Assembly: GCA_025331565.1 (NCBI GenBank)
Contig: JAFREQ010000014.1
Coordinates: forward strand, 4,172,501-4,236,500
Length of the DNA stretch: 64,000 nucleotides
Direction of reading: 5' to 3'
Source: Holacanthus passer
Lineage: Eukaryota > Chordata > Actinopteri > Pomacanthidae
Made by a program: the position numbers and the translations under genes. The notes beneath the pieces were generated by a model. The model saw only the letters and a program-made list of their open reading frames with translations, had not been told where the DNA came from and ran no database searches. Below are positions 47,331-58,888 of the stretch, one piece after another (the stretch's first letter is position 1; each line of letters opens with the position of its first letter).

Positions 47331-48980
47331 TACCCCTTAAGATATGGCTGAACTTTTGCCATTGCACTCTCCGTCACCATCATTATTCAGTGAACCCTCT
47401 TGTTTGTGTTGGTATCAATTGGACTCTCACTGCCTCCTATGACCATCATGGCAACGTTCTCTCATTCCCTCTTTCACCTTTTCTCTCTTCGGCCCTCTCC
47501 TGTCTGTGTGATCTCATGCTATAACAAGCACACAAAGCCCAGTGGGATGCTAATGCTCGCTGCCACCTCTACCCCACCGCCTCTATCTCCCTCTCTTTTC
47601 CCTCTGTCTGCTTGTCACATATGACTGCCCCATCTGAGTCAAGTCTGGGGCATGATAGAGGAGGTATGTATTGTACAGGCAGTCTCAGATGGCTGGCCTC
47701 TGCAGAGGGAGAGAAAAGGCAGGGGCAAACATGATAGAAAACACAACACACACACATAATGCCACGAGGCCTCAGGGGTGAAGGGCACAAGAGTCAACCT
47801 AGCAGTTCAGTGGTGAACGCTAATTAGTGCACAGCTCTGACCTTGACAAGCCATCCTTTCTCCTCCGTCAAGAGGCAGTTGTTGCCACAATGCAGCACAG
47901 ACTGAAAGAAAAGCCTCAGCTGAATGAGATCTATTGATGGCAGGGTGAGCAGTGAAGAGGCAAGAAGACAGGAATAAAAACATCGCCACAACACTTGACG
48001 TACTCCCTCAGCAACTTGCTGTGACTTTGGCTTGTTGCACCCTCATTTGAATGCATTACACAACCTCAGAATACAAAAACACAAACCTCAATAAATAAGG
48101 CCTGTGTGTTTCAGGCTGTGCCAGTCTGCGCTGATCTGGGCCTTTCAGCCCACTCTGCATGATTAACAGAGGTAGCCACGTTTTGCTTGAATAAATTAGA
48201 AACTCCACTGGCTATCCACTTTTAAGGGAGAGGGAGATACACAACCGATACGTCTTTGTTTGCAGAATCTCCAAAGGCCTTGGTAATTGAATTCTCACAA
48301 AAATTCCATGTTTACACCACAACAAAAGACATTGGATAAAGCATGCAGAAGCAGCAGAAATGAAATGCGGCTGTCGCAAAAATAACTCAATGCAAAGCCC
48401 CTCAAAGTTACCATATTAGAAACTGTCTTTCACTCTTCAGATGCACAGTCAGCAGCACAGAAATCACCAAAAACTGTGAGCACCATTAGACATGTTGTCA
48501 CTTACTCACCCCTTAGAATCCAAAACCACACCTAAGACCTGAGAAAACCTTGAGTACAGGGCAGGACAGACTGCAGCCTTAATCATGTCAAAAAGCACTT
48601 ACTCTACGGAAGTCTAATTTTACTGTTATTACTATCAATACTACCATTACCATTAATCACTAACCAGGACACAGAGTTTTAAACAGAGCTGAAGAAGGAA
48701 GGGAGTAGGACGAAGGATCACTGACTAAACTGATATACCATACTTACACCATGCTCAGACTGAAAATAGAATTAAAAATGTGTTAGTGTGGGCGTATTGC
48801 TACAGATAGTGTTGAGAAGATGAAAAATGAACTAGTCCACTTTGAAGGGTTATTAAACCTTATACTGCTTTGAGACAGGATTTACAACTCTGGAAAGTTA
48901 TCACAGCGGCAACAAATTTCCTCTCCACCTCAACATTTGTGCAGTTTGCGGTATAATTAGCACAATGCTACACCACAGAG
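47331..48980. other. Intergenic DNA, no gene recognised
   Basis: Noncoding. A pyrimidine-rich patch lies at 47570-47610. AACGCTAATTAGTGC near 47816 and CATGATTAACAG near 48159 are homeodomain-like words. Overlapping short frames on both strands are not supported. Confidence 0.5.
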
Positions 48981-49045
48981 GATAAGATAAAATAAGATAA
49001 GATAAACCTTTATTCGTCCCACAGTGGGGACATTCACAAGGTATG
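48981..49045 (-). mobile_element. 3' end of a non-LTR retrotransposon, minus strand
   Basis: Read on the minus strand, a stem GTCCC-CACTGT-GGGAC (from about 49032 down to 49017) precedes CGAATAAAGG and then tandem TTATC units (49005 down to 48981). A short stem-loop, an AATAAAG signal and a short tandem-repeat tail is a 3' end arrangement common in fish LINEs and LINE-mobilised SINEs. The body beyond about 49045 is not recognisable, so the insertion is 5' truncated. Confidence 0.65.
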
Positions 49046-49309
49046 CTAGATGGTCAGATGTCAGATGCTGCATCAAGAGTTGATTCAGATCAATGTTTTG
49101 CCAGACGAGCCTGGATTTTCTGCCAGGAAGCTCTGCTGTATGGGGAGGATGCGTTTTATTGAAAAAGTGGCATTGGTGGTTTGAACCTCAGACTATCAGG
49201 ATTAATCTGAATGCCTGAAAAAATTAAGTTTGTTATGTCTAATAAGTTCTCCAATGATTTACCATTAATTAATTGGAGATTTTTTTGGAAAAGCATTAAA
49301 AGGATGTAG
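49046..49309. other. Intergenic DNA, no feature recognised
   Basis: Noncoding sequence. A B-box-like GGTGGTTTGAACC near 49174 could be a SINE scrap but lacks a partner A box. ACCATTAATTAATTGG near 49261 is a homeodomain-like cluster. Confidence 0.5.
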
Positions 49310-49690
49310 CAGGACCAGAGATATTATCTGTCTGTCTCATTCTTCTTCCACGTCAAAAACACAGACCGAGCGGTTGGAGATTCAGGTCTGGTATGCTAGT
49401 CGCGGCTAACGTAGCCTTGAGCCACTGGCCTCAAGCAGAGATGAAGAGTAAGCTACAGACATCTGATAAACTCACTTCATGCACCCAACACAGCCAAATT
49501 TATTTCAATTTCAAACTTGTAGTATTCAGCTCTGATCAAAGTGTTATCAGAATTGATTACATTTTGCACAGCTCCCTCTGGAGCCACAAAAGGCTTTATA
49601 CAACTTTTTTCGCCTATGCAGAAGTACTCCTGAAGACCTGCAAACAGGCTTTGATGTGTAAAATAGGTGCACTTCTCCTTTAAGTAAATT
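49310..49690 (+). mobile_element. Possible interspersed repeat copy
   Basis: The block reads like the middle and 3' end of a recurrent fish repeat: CGGCTAACGTAGCC, then GCACAGCTCCCTCTGG, then TGTGTAAAATAGGTGCACTTC near the end. It holds a 96-codon frame with no domain. The assignment is from memory of similar sequences and is weak. Confidence 0.3.
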
Positions 49691-50777
49691 ACTGTATGGC
49701 TATGAAGTGATGTTGTAAAAACAGGCCTGAAATGTTGTATTTACATTAAAGTTACATTAATAATGTCTCTGCAATTTATTGTGAGCAATAGCTAAAAGTA
49801 GTAATAGTAATAGTATATTCCAATATAGTTGTAGTAGGCCTATACTACAGCCTACAATAGTAACTACAGGATAAACACAGCGCCCCCAGTGGTACAGTAG
49901 CATACAGCTAAATACAGCAGATACTACATTGTCTGTAATTAATCTGTGCGCATTTTTCCTGGATAAATTCTTGCATTTATGACTATTTCATAAGGGGTTT
50001 CATGTATAATGGAAGCCAGAGGACTGGGGAAGAATGTAAATTAAGAGTCAAGCTTGTTAGAAGGCCTGTTCGACTGTTTACATGCTCGACTTGTCCTGGG
50101 TCAACCCTAGTTAACAATTCATGGTGGAAGTTTCTCTATCTTCCAGCCAGTACTTGGCACAAAATGCATCTGGAGCCAATAGGTGTTCAGCCTGTCTCGG
50201 TGCACTCACTCAACCCCCTTTTAGGCTGTCTGTTCGTGTTGTCCTCGTCATCTCTTCCTTCTGTGTCTGCCTTCTATTGGAGACCTGTAGGTCAAGGTCC
50301 CTGTGCCAAAGATGTGGAACACTGAGTTTTCAGGCCAAAGCTCCCCCCTAAGCATCAGAACAAGTGGCCCAACAAGGAAGACTTTGAAGTTAAACTGGCA
50401 TTTATATGAAGACGAACGTGTATGCAATCTAAATACTTACTATATTTAAGAGCATCAGCAAAAAGTATTAAACAGATGTGTGTTAAGTAACCATCAAGCG
50501 CACTACTTTATGAGCCTCTTGAGCAAAAAACTTCATGAGCTCAAGTGCTGCATGATAAATCACTTTACAAAAAGAGTTAAAATCTTTTATCAACAGAGAT
50601 AAGCAATGTCCTTGGCAGTTAATGGGTGTCCGCATGGAGTACAAGAGTGTTGTGTGAAGTGTGTTGTGTGAGAAGGCAGCCATAAGGGAACTGAGCCATG
50701 TCTGTGTGCTCAGCAGAGTACATCAGCACTGAAAGGGGCATCAAAGAGTGACGACAAAGGATTATGATGAGCATGAG
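49691..50777. other. Intergenic DNA, no gene recognised
   Basis: AT-rich noncoding DNA. (GTA/ATA) trinucleotide-like units lie at 49797-49816, followed by a TGTAGTA/TACTACA dyad around GGCCTA near 49831-49850. The 107-codon frame at 50002-50325 has no recognisable domain. Confidence 0.5.
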
Positions 50778-50803
50778 GTGTGTGTGTGTGTGTGTGTGTG
50801 TGT
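50778..50803. repeat. (GT)n microsatellite
   Basis: Thirteen GT units followed by TAGGTGTAGGGG. Confidence 0.95.
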
Positions 50804-51660
50804 AGGTGTAGGGGTCACTCTCCAGTCACAGGGTTAATGACTACCGGGATGGGGGAGGCCTTCTCACTCTCCTGCCTGCCATCCATAGCGTGGCATTTCC
50901 CCGTCACTAGAGCAGAGTCTGGGAAGGGGGTGTTCAGTCCAACGGATAATGGCTATGAACATAGGAATAAAATTTATCATGCATATTAAACCACAAAGCT
51001 GGCCTCAGAATATACAGAGTGCATAAAAGGATGCACAGAACGTGGTGGGAAAACAAAAAGAGGGGAAGAAACCATAAAGAGAGGAAAGCCCAGGCCTGAG
51101 CCAGCCCTCCCCCAGCTGGGAGATAAAGATGACTGATATCTGCTCCACTTTCAGCCCAATCTCTTTAATGCTAAGAGGAACCAAGGATAGGAGCTAAGAG
51201 AAAGGAGGGGGAATTGAGCGCAAGGTACAGCAACTCTTTCTCCCTCGGCCAAGTTTATCACAGCTGAATTGCAGACATTGCACTATCTTCATCACTTTAC
51301 CCCGCCTCGCCTCCCTGTCTCCTTCTATATCCCTGACACACTCATGTTTGTGGTGGCAGACAAACACCAACATCAGGTCCCTGGGCAGATGTGCTTCCCA
51401 GTGTTCCGCACAGAAAGCGGATTGTTCAAATGCTGAATAATTACCATGATAATCATCTCCAACCCACAAGGGTTTGAAAATGCATACCTGACATCTGACA
51501 TTTGGTACCCATGGCTCCTCTCTCAATCTGCATAATCACATTCCTACCTAATTTCCATGCATATGTTTGGGGAAAAAAACTGAGGTTGAATTTTGAGCAT
51601 TGTGGTGTATGGAAGGAATAAAATACAACAATGCAGTGTATGCACATTAATGCACCAGTC
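50804..51660. other. Intergenic DNA, no gene recognised
   Basis: Noncoding. The 110-codon minus frame at 51194-51526 shows no domain. A polypurine patch lies at about 51040-51090. Confidence 0.5.
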
Positions 51661-51976
51661 AATTATTGGCAACTATATTGACAAATCAATTTATTATTTC
51701 ATATATGATATATATATATAGATATATTTTTTAAGCAAAAATAGTGGGAAAAAACACCACATTATTCTCTGGTTCCAGCTTCTCAAATGTGAAGCTTTGC
51801 TGCTTTTCTTTGTTTTCGATCATTGTAAATTGAATATCTTTGGATTTTTTATTTAGATTTAGAGACATCATTTTGGACTCTTTCTGTTTTGTTTGAATTT
51901 GATAAACTAAATGATTAACTCGAAAACTAATAAGCAGATTAAATGTTAATGAAAAAAATCGTAAGTTGCAGTTCTC
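51661..51976 (+). mobile_element. hAT-like nonautonomous element, copy 1 (internally deleted)
   Basis: The core at 51761-51845 (ATTCTCTGGTTCCAGCTTC, then ATCATTGTAAATTGAATATC) aligns by eye with the second copy at 59011-59095. The block ends in GTAAGTTGCAGTTCT, the decayed inverted end GTTGCAG..., as in copy 2. Fish genomes carry many such AT-rich elements with GCTGCAACTAACGATTA-type ends, usually placed among hAT-like DNA transposons. A (TA)n run near 51708-51726 and an internal deletion mark it as a fossil. The 83-codon minus frame is a by-product. Confidence 0.75.
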
Positions 51977-52654
51977 ATGCACATAGATACTTCCTTTATA
52001 CTGTACTGTACACCAAAGGTACTAAAGATTGTATTGAGGCCTTCAAGGCATTGTACAATACTCTACCTGTCACCTTTGATGTACAAAGCCTGTAAGTATT
52101 ACCCATGAAGGGGCATTTAGACTGTCAGTAATTGCTTCCCAGCAGTGGGTGTTCATAGGCTCAAATGGGAAGGTACAAGAAAACAATTATTTTTATTTTC
52201 AAAACACGTTCACATACTAACATCAGGTACACCAATGGGCAGCATTATAGCAGCTCCATTATATGGGAGTTTCTGGAAGGACAAACATTTTCAATACTAT
52301 GGATCATTTTCAGGCCATTATTACCGTAAGTTGTACAAATGCATTTACAGTTCAGTGCAGTCCACAAGCACTGGGGCATGTAGGTTTTTCATTGTTTTGG
52401 TGCCGTACTGGTGCACATTAGATTTAAAATCAAACAATTACTATGATGTTAAAGTGCTTTTTGAGGATATTCACATCCATTTTGGTTTAACGATGTTGAA
52501 CTTCCTTTCATTTCTTAACGTATTCCCCAATTATAGGACAATTCAGTAGGACAATGATTCTAATAATCAAGTTGACTTAAGGACTGCCCTGAACATTTTT
52601 TAAATGACTATAATATGATATTAAATGAATACTGTATTATTGCACATTTTTTGA
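51977..52654. other. Intergenic DNA, no gene supported
   Basis: AT-rich noncoding DNA. The 134-codon plus frame at 52145-52549 has mixed amino-acid composition but no family I recognise and no adjacent splice signals. Confidence 0.5.
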
Positions 52655-52731
52655 AAGAGAGAGAGAAAGAAAGAAAGAAAGAAAGTAAGAAAGACATTGA
52701 CATTGACATTCAAAATTTGATTCAAATTTTG
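52655..52731. repeat. (GAAA)n run, CATTGA triplet and near-palindrome
   Basis: A GAGA then (GAAA)n tract (to about 52692) runs into nearly three copies of the hexamer CATTGA (52694-52710). It then continues into CAAAATTTGA/TTCAAATTTTG (52711-52731), a 21-base palindrome with a single central mismatch. Confidence 0.8.
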
Positions 52732-55249
52732 CATGTTGGTAAATTATATAACTGTTGTATCATGATGTGTGTTATATTTAATTAAGAATTCACATCATCA
52801 ACAACTAATGCAGGTGTTTCTTTTAAATGAAGCCAGTCTAAGTCAAACAGCTCCACATTCAAGAAGCATCCGTTGCAGAGGTTTTTATCACATTATAAGA
52901 AAAGGAATAAGACCATGTCAGTAGCAACACTCTGTCTTGGGTATTGTGCCTATGCATCAAGAGCAGTTTGTATTCAGTGTAGTAGGCATTGAAATATAAT
53001 ATCTAATAAAACACATAAGAACCTATTTATAAGAGGATTTTATATCAATGTGTGTCTCTGGGCTTCATAGTTTGAACATCTTTGCTTTCCTGAAACAGCT
53101 TGCATGGGATCTGCTACACAGAGACAGCACAGTATATCAATTACCTCAGTAGTGCGTATGCTGCTGCATTGCACAGTAAGCTTTTTTCACACGTTTAAGA
53201 CATTTTTAAGACATAGGAGATAACAAGTTGAAAATGGTGAGAAGTGATTAGGCAGAGCACTTGACAGATATGAGAGATGTAGTTAGTCCCTGTTTAGCAC
53301 TTGTACAGTATGTCTCAGTCTGAAGGTAAAGCAAGCAGAGGCTTCCTCTCCCCCCTTCTCCACTATCCTCACCACAACACATGGCCCACTCACATATTCA
53401 CAGCTCTGCAGAGCAGCTTGGCTTCAGCGTGAGCTCCAATCCCTCTCACTCTGAATCATGCTGCGATGGGACAGCAGTCCAGCCTCTCATATTTCCTCAA
53501 AAGGACAGTCACTGATACAAAGCTTGACTGGCAGCCAGATCCATCTCCGTAGCTTTTTGTTGCCTCCACCTGAGAGAAAAGCCCTTAAACTGTGATGGCC
53601 ACTCATTCCCCTGAAAGCGTATTGTGGGCTTTATGACAGAGTGGCTCGAGCAAAGTGTCACCCCACAGAAGATCATCTGATGTGGTCTACCATGGGGTTC
53701 CTGCGTTTCATGTGTTACACACTACCGACCCAACAATGCAGGCCCTCCCATGTCTCTCCCTCCCTTTGTTTCTCATTATTGAGCTAAACGGAATTAAGAG
53801 CTTTTCTATTGGGATCCTTTTTTCTGCACTCGCCCTTTTGAACAACCTGAGGGGGATTTTAACATGCTATTACCCTTTGACACAGTGCCGGTATTGGAAG
53901 TAGGAGAGTTGTGAGGTATTTAGCCAGGGCTCCAGACAGTGAAATAGAAGGCAGGAAAAGACCTGCACTTTCCTGCGAGAAGAGATGGAGAGGGCGCCTG
54001 GGGGCAGCAGGGGTGGAAGGCCCCAGTCTGGGCCCTGTCCACTGCAACCTGCCAGACACAGCCTGAATCCCATTTATTCCTGGTGACCTTAAATAAAATG
54101 CTGGCTACCCCTGTGGGCCCCATGTGGGGCCAAAACCAAATGGGCTGTGTTCTCCACTCTTTCTACCCCACTGCTAGAGAAAATGAGCTTTATCTGTGGG
54201 GGAACTCGGGACCATGTGACTAAATGCCCCCTTCCCTGCATGAGTTTCCCCACAAACTCCATTCCGCAGTTAATCTGCAAAGCTGTCGCCTTTTAATTAC
54301 TGGCTTTTGGTACTGGAGTGCTCTAATGTGGAAACCTTTTGATTCATTTTGCAAAGTTTCCGCATATATATCACTGGGGCAGCTGGACAATTTAAGACAC
54401 ATTAAAATTCTTTATCATGAAAATGTTCATATACACTCTTCACACACATGCTCCCCAAGGTGACATGAGGGCCTTTCAACAAATATGTCAGTTAATTACT
54501 GCAAAGGAAGCCATAAAAAAAAGTGTAATCCTCGTTGATTAAGTTAGTTTGTCAAAGCACTGAGTGGTGACAAGTACAAGAGAGGTGAGAAATTGTTAGA
54601 TGAAGCTCAGTGTGTGTCTTTCCATGTCTGTTGAGGACTCACGGTGAATAATACAATGTATCACAGATTCACATTAAGTGCTTTGATATTTGAAACCAGT
54701 TAAAACTAGTATTTGTAATGTTTTAGTTAAAAAATCATTCATTTCAAAACGGAGCCAGTGGACTGGAAGCGTCGATTTCACACACCATGTTTGTATTTTC
54801 ATGCATTGAAATCAAGCATAAGCTCAGTGGTATCACACTTCGCTAGCTGCCACATTTGCCATGCTTGATTCATTGCATTGGTTGATTCACATAAACAGCA
54901 GGCATCCACAGCCTTCCATAACAGCTGCACCACATTGCTTTAGACAGCCTGCCGTTGCCAACAATGTGAAGAAATTTACGTATTTCACCTTCAATTCATT
55001 CAGTTTTATTAGTGGCTTGGCTCATTTGTTGATTTATTTCTTTCAAATACATACAGTATCTCTACTGTCTTCATCTTATTTCTTTCCCCACCTTATTTCT
55101 TTCCTCTGGGATTTCCAAAGTATTAGAAATTTTCAGTCCAAACTGAGAAAGTTCTATCCATCAAGGGCACCTTTGTCACATGAACCCAGACAGGGTCCTG
55201 GTGGTTTTCAAGTGCCCACTACATGTCCATGCACAGTCAAAGTCCGCAT
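52732..55249. other. Intergenic DNA with scattered regulatory-like words
   Basis: Noncoding. A GGCCCC-ATGT-GGGGCC hairpin lies at about 54115-54131. CGCAGTTAATCTGC and CTTTTAATTACTGG words lie near 54265-54305. Three overlapping minus frames at 53859-54123 share the same bases and none is supported. The 134-codon frame at 54861-55265 shows no domain. Confidence 0.5.
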
Positions 55250-55560
55250 GAGGAACTCTAATTAAAATGCAGTTAATCACAAATAGCTGGATAGGGCCAC
55301 AATTGAGGCATATGTTAAGAATGAATTACTAATTAGAGCGGCAAGCAGTGAGACAAGTCCCAGACTGCTTGAGAAGTCTCGGCACGTTACTAATATATGA
55401 AAAGGTATAAACAAACAGCAATCTGGTTGTTTAGCTCCTCCATCCCACTTACAAGGATCCAATTATGGCAGATCCCTGGAGCCGCCAATACAATCAGGCA
55501 AGAGTGAGTCGGCGTTATGATTAACTGAGAAGGCCACATACCCTCTATGGCTGCTCCAGC
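55250..55560. promoter_or_regulatory. Candidate conserved noncoding element
   Basis: Repeat-free block dense in homeodomain words: CTCTAATTAAAATGCAGTTAATC near 55256-55278, ATGAATTACTAATTAGAGCGG near 55320-55341, GATCCAATTATGG near 55457 and CGTTATGATTAACTG near 55513. CpGs are retained. It is the most enhancer-like segment in the last 15 kb by eye. Confidence 0.45.
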
Positions 55561-56575
55561 CAGCCAGCAGTCCTCCTTTGACAGGGGCGGTTATGTGGCT
55601 CAGTGAGCCCCAGGGCTCCACCCCCAGCACAGGCCAGTGGAGAGCCCAACACAACAGAACACAACAACAAAACACAGCCCAAGCCTCAGATACTGCATTC
55701 AGGCTGTGTTGTAATATGTACAAGCTAATTCACTGGATGGCTTGCTTTTATAGGGCGCCCCACAGGGTGTGGTATAACACACAATTAACACTGTAAATTC
55801 CTTGAACAATGCTTATGGCACTGATGTGTTGGGGGAATACACCTGTTCCTCTTTCAGTGCCTTACGACTTAAAACCAGAATGGAGGCCCTTACATTTGAG
55901 AATTGAGCATTTTTTCCTCTCACACTAGAAAAATAAAGATGCAGCTGAAGCTTCCCATCAGCTCACAATCAGATTCTTGCAGAAGCCGCTAATCTTCGTC
56001 GACACCATTTGGTCCAATCAGCTGGTAGGTTTTGAATGTTCGCCGGTGAACACCAAACACACAGGTAGCTTCTAAGCAGAATAGCTGTTGAACAGAATAA
56101 TTCTCTATCAAATCCTCTCCAGTGCAGCAGCCCACATCCATACATCCAACTGTGCTTTTCACCACACTTTCAGCAGGAATATCAGTGTGCAGCCGAGAGG
56201 TAAGCTGGGCGATGGATGAAATGTGCTTTTTTGCCATTTATCATTCAGCGCTGGAGGTCGTGTACAGTTAGCTATCTGGATCCTGGGGAACTGTAAAACA
56301 TTCTCCCTGATGCCAGACTCGAAGGAGCAGTTGGGCCACAGACAGAAGCAAACATGTTGTGTTCCTGTGCACATACAGCTTTGCCAAAGTGGCAATGAAT
56401 TAAAATAAAGAAATTTAATTGTTTTCATTGACTGTACGTAACAGTTAACAGCCGTAAAAGCTAAAAAATAATAATAAATAAATAATGTGTGTAGTTTGTG
56501 TAATGGGTTGATCATTTGAAATTAGTTACACTTTAAGATATTTCAATGTTACTGTTTTTCTTTTTCTCCCCACAG
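55561..56575. other. Intergenic DNA, no gene recognised
   Basis: Noncoding, ending in a strong polypyrimidine tract and acceptor at 56550-56575. A (CAA)n-like patch lies at 55650-55672 and AATAA units near 56467-56484. Overlapping short frames on both strands at 55989-56515 are not supported. Confidence 0.5.
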
Positions 56576-56988
56576 GCAGTGTATGGTACACTTTTGTAAA
56601 GTCAAACTGGAGAGGGGATCACTCAGATCATCACCAGCCATCCGGCACTAACAAGAAAGACACCTACAGACACGCGACTGGAGGTGAACAGCATGATATA
56701 GTCAGGCCTGCACACACACAGATGCAGACACACACACTCACAGAGCACTCTGCAGGTGGGAAGCAGCGTGTTCCAGCCTTAACTTTAACCTGTGTGGCGC
56801 TGCGAAAGATACTCACAATGACACAGCCCACCTCCGATGCCTTTGTTTCATTTACTCGGAGCAAAGGGAGCCTGGCGGCAAAGCAAAAGCCTCCCACTTC
56901 AATTCAATTAGAGATGCTGATTGTTACCAGTCTTGATTTCAGCAGGAAGCTACTCAACCTTCAGCGAAGTCCAACTTTCACTCTTTAA
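56576..56988 (+). other. Candidate exon: strong acceptor followed by a 136-codon open frame
   Basis: The tract GTTTTTCTTTTTCTCCCCACAG (about 56554-56575) is an excellent 3' splice site. From 56578 one frame stays open for 136 codons to a TAA at 56986-56988. It has no internal ATG until 56722, so it would have to be entered by splicing. The product is basic and Thr/His-rich with no domain I recognise. CTGCAG/GTGGGA near 56753 could be an internal donor, and ATTAAA near 57071 a weak polyadenylation signal. A chance open frame behind a cryptic acceptor is equally possible. Confidence 0.25.
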
Positions 56989-58534
56989 TCCAATCTGGAT
57001 CTTCCTCCTGCCTTGCTTCTTGTTTGTTCTCACTTAAAGTGTCTATATACAAGTGTGCATTTGTGTGTGTATTAAAGTACACTCCGTTAGTAGAGCAGCA
57101 CTGGCCAGCCAAGTCTTCGCTCCCCTCCCCAATGATTAATATGCAGGCTTATGGTGAAGCTGCAGGGACAAGGAGGAGGTCAAGACTGGAGATTTTTCTG
57201 TGGTTTAATTAGTGCATTCCTGGCAAATTCTCCATCTATAATTATGGCCAGGGTTCTTTCTGACCTTTCTGGTATTTTCTGCATGTTTGGCTTTTATCTG
57301 ATCATGTTTTATTCAGGATCTTTGTTGTGTTCTATTCAGCCTGTCTCACACTCAAAAAAACATTTTACAGGTTGAGCAAACAGTACTTCTATCCTTTATG
57401 ATTTCCCTTTGATTCTTTTTCTCTCCCCACTCTCTGAAATTACAAGGTTGCACCACGAAGTGATGGGGCCAATGTGGCACTGGGTCTGAGAAGCTTGTCC
57501 AGAGGGCTGGCATATTTATAAACGTGTCATTCTGTTTGCTTTCATAAAATTCTACGTTGCACAAAAAAAAACCATTCTAACAACATGTGAATATTTCTGC
57601 CAATGTCCCCACCAGCCACCCAATGGATATAAAAGAAACTGTATTTTCCTCTGAAGTGTCTTTTTGACATCTGTGAGGAGGAGAGGAAGAGTGAGTAAAA
57701 TGTATATTTCAGCTTGAAAAGGATAGAAAAAACGATGGGGGAAAAAATCAAGCTGCTGAGTTAAGAGCGTGCACATCAGTAATCTTAATAACAAGCATAA
57801 CACCGGCTTACTGGGAGATTAAATTATGTCAAACTAGGATCTGTATGTTGGAAACCTTTCCACATGTGAGTAGCATGTCTTCATTCTCAGTTATCAAAAT
57901 GCACAGCCAAGAAAAATGAAGCATCTCAAGATGGAGATGTGGTGCACAAGCCTGTCACGCTCTATAGGCCTACTTCCTAAGCTGTGTTGCACAGATGTAG
58001 CCTGCACAAACTAAAGACATGATAAAGAGTCATAAGATGAGTGTCTATGCATGCACATAGGAACACATGCATACACACAAACACAACGCTGCACGTATAA
58101 GAGCAGAGGCAGCGCTGGGGGGATTTGGGCTGCCAGGGCCCCTGTGGGGAAGCAATGGCTTCCTGTTTGCAAGCCTTTCTTTAGTGAAAATGCTTAAAAC
58201 GGGCCAAACGAGAGCAGTGCTTATCCAGCAAAATTGCTGCTAGATGGAGCAGAAAGTGCACAAATTTTCTATGACACCCCAGTAATGAGGTTTTATATTG
58301 ACCCAGGCACAGTGAGTGGAAGGGCTCGCTGCTCCTCTTCTCCTAAACTCAGTCAGCTCTCCTCGCCCTCTATTTGGGGCCCCACTACAACAACCAGTAT
58401 GGGTTCAGACAGGTAGGAGAGCAAAAACACACACAACTAAACGAGGGGCACTCATCAAGTATTCATAAATCTCCATTATACTGCTGTTTTTTCCTTAAAA
58501 TGTGAGATGGTAAATTATTTTCTTTCTCTCACAG
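56989..58534. other. Intergenic or intronic DNA, no gene recognised
   Basis: Noncoding. Minus frames at 57542-57803 overlap each other and look spurious. Sequence before 58534 becomes pyrimidine-rich and ends in an acceptor-like TCTTTCTCTCACAG. Confidence 0.5.
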
Positions 58535-58858
58535 AAGGAACATATTTTCTTCCTCATAACATCAGAGCTGTTTTGGCATGAAACTGTGCTCTGTTTTTTC
58601 ACCAGGTCTTATCACAAAAGCAAGCGCAGACAGCAATTTTTGTGGCAATTTATTTGGCAGAGGTGTACATATAAACCTCCCCAACATCATATCAACCCTT
58701 TCAAGCATGTTGTGCTTTGCCTCTTTCACTTTGATATAAAATTTTCACTTAGTATAAATTTAAATGCTCACCAAAATCCAACTTTTAATGAGATTAAGGC
58801 AGAGTCAGTACTAGGTGTGGGATGTGACGCACGCTATTATGCACAGGTCAAGCTTTGA
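58535..58858 (+). other. Candidate exon: acceptor followed by a 107-codon open frame
   Basis: TTATTTTCTTTCTCTCACAG ends at 58534. The frame beginning AAG GAA CAT at 58535 is open to a TGA at 58856-58858, and an in-frame stop lies just upstream at 58511-58513, inside the pyrimidine tract. No domain is recognised in the Phe/His/Lys-rich product. A second acceptor-like TTTTTTCACCAG sits at 58605. Support is positional only. Confidence 0.18.
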
Positions 58859-58888
58859 ACACTGCCATAATAATTAGATTGTGGGCCC

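Noticed and set aside
49130..49215. B-box-like GGTGGTTTGAACC near 49174
   Set aside because: The upstream sequence does not form a readable A box, and the orientation is opposite to the adjacent LINE tail, so it is not part of that element.
49878..49896. AGCGCCCCCAGTGG, a reverse CTCF-like word
   Set aside because: It lacks one base in the core spacing of the CTCF consensus, so I did not list it as a site.
52145..52549. 134-codon open frame with mixed composition
   Set aside because: I considered a retrotransposon or transposase fragment but found no catalytic motif or terminal structure, and nothing beside it suggests an exon.
54861..55265. 134-codon open frame
   Set aside because: No domain, no splice framing, and its 3' end enters an enhancer-like block.
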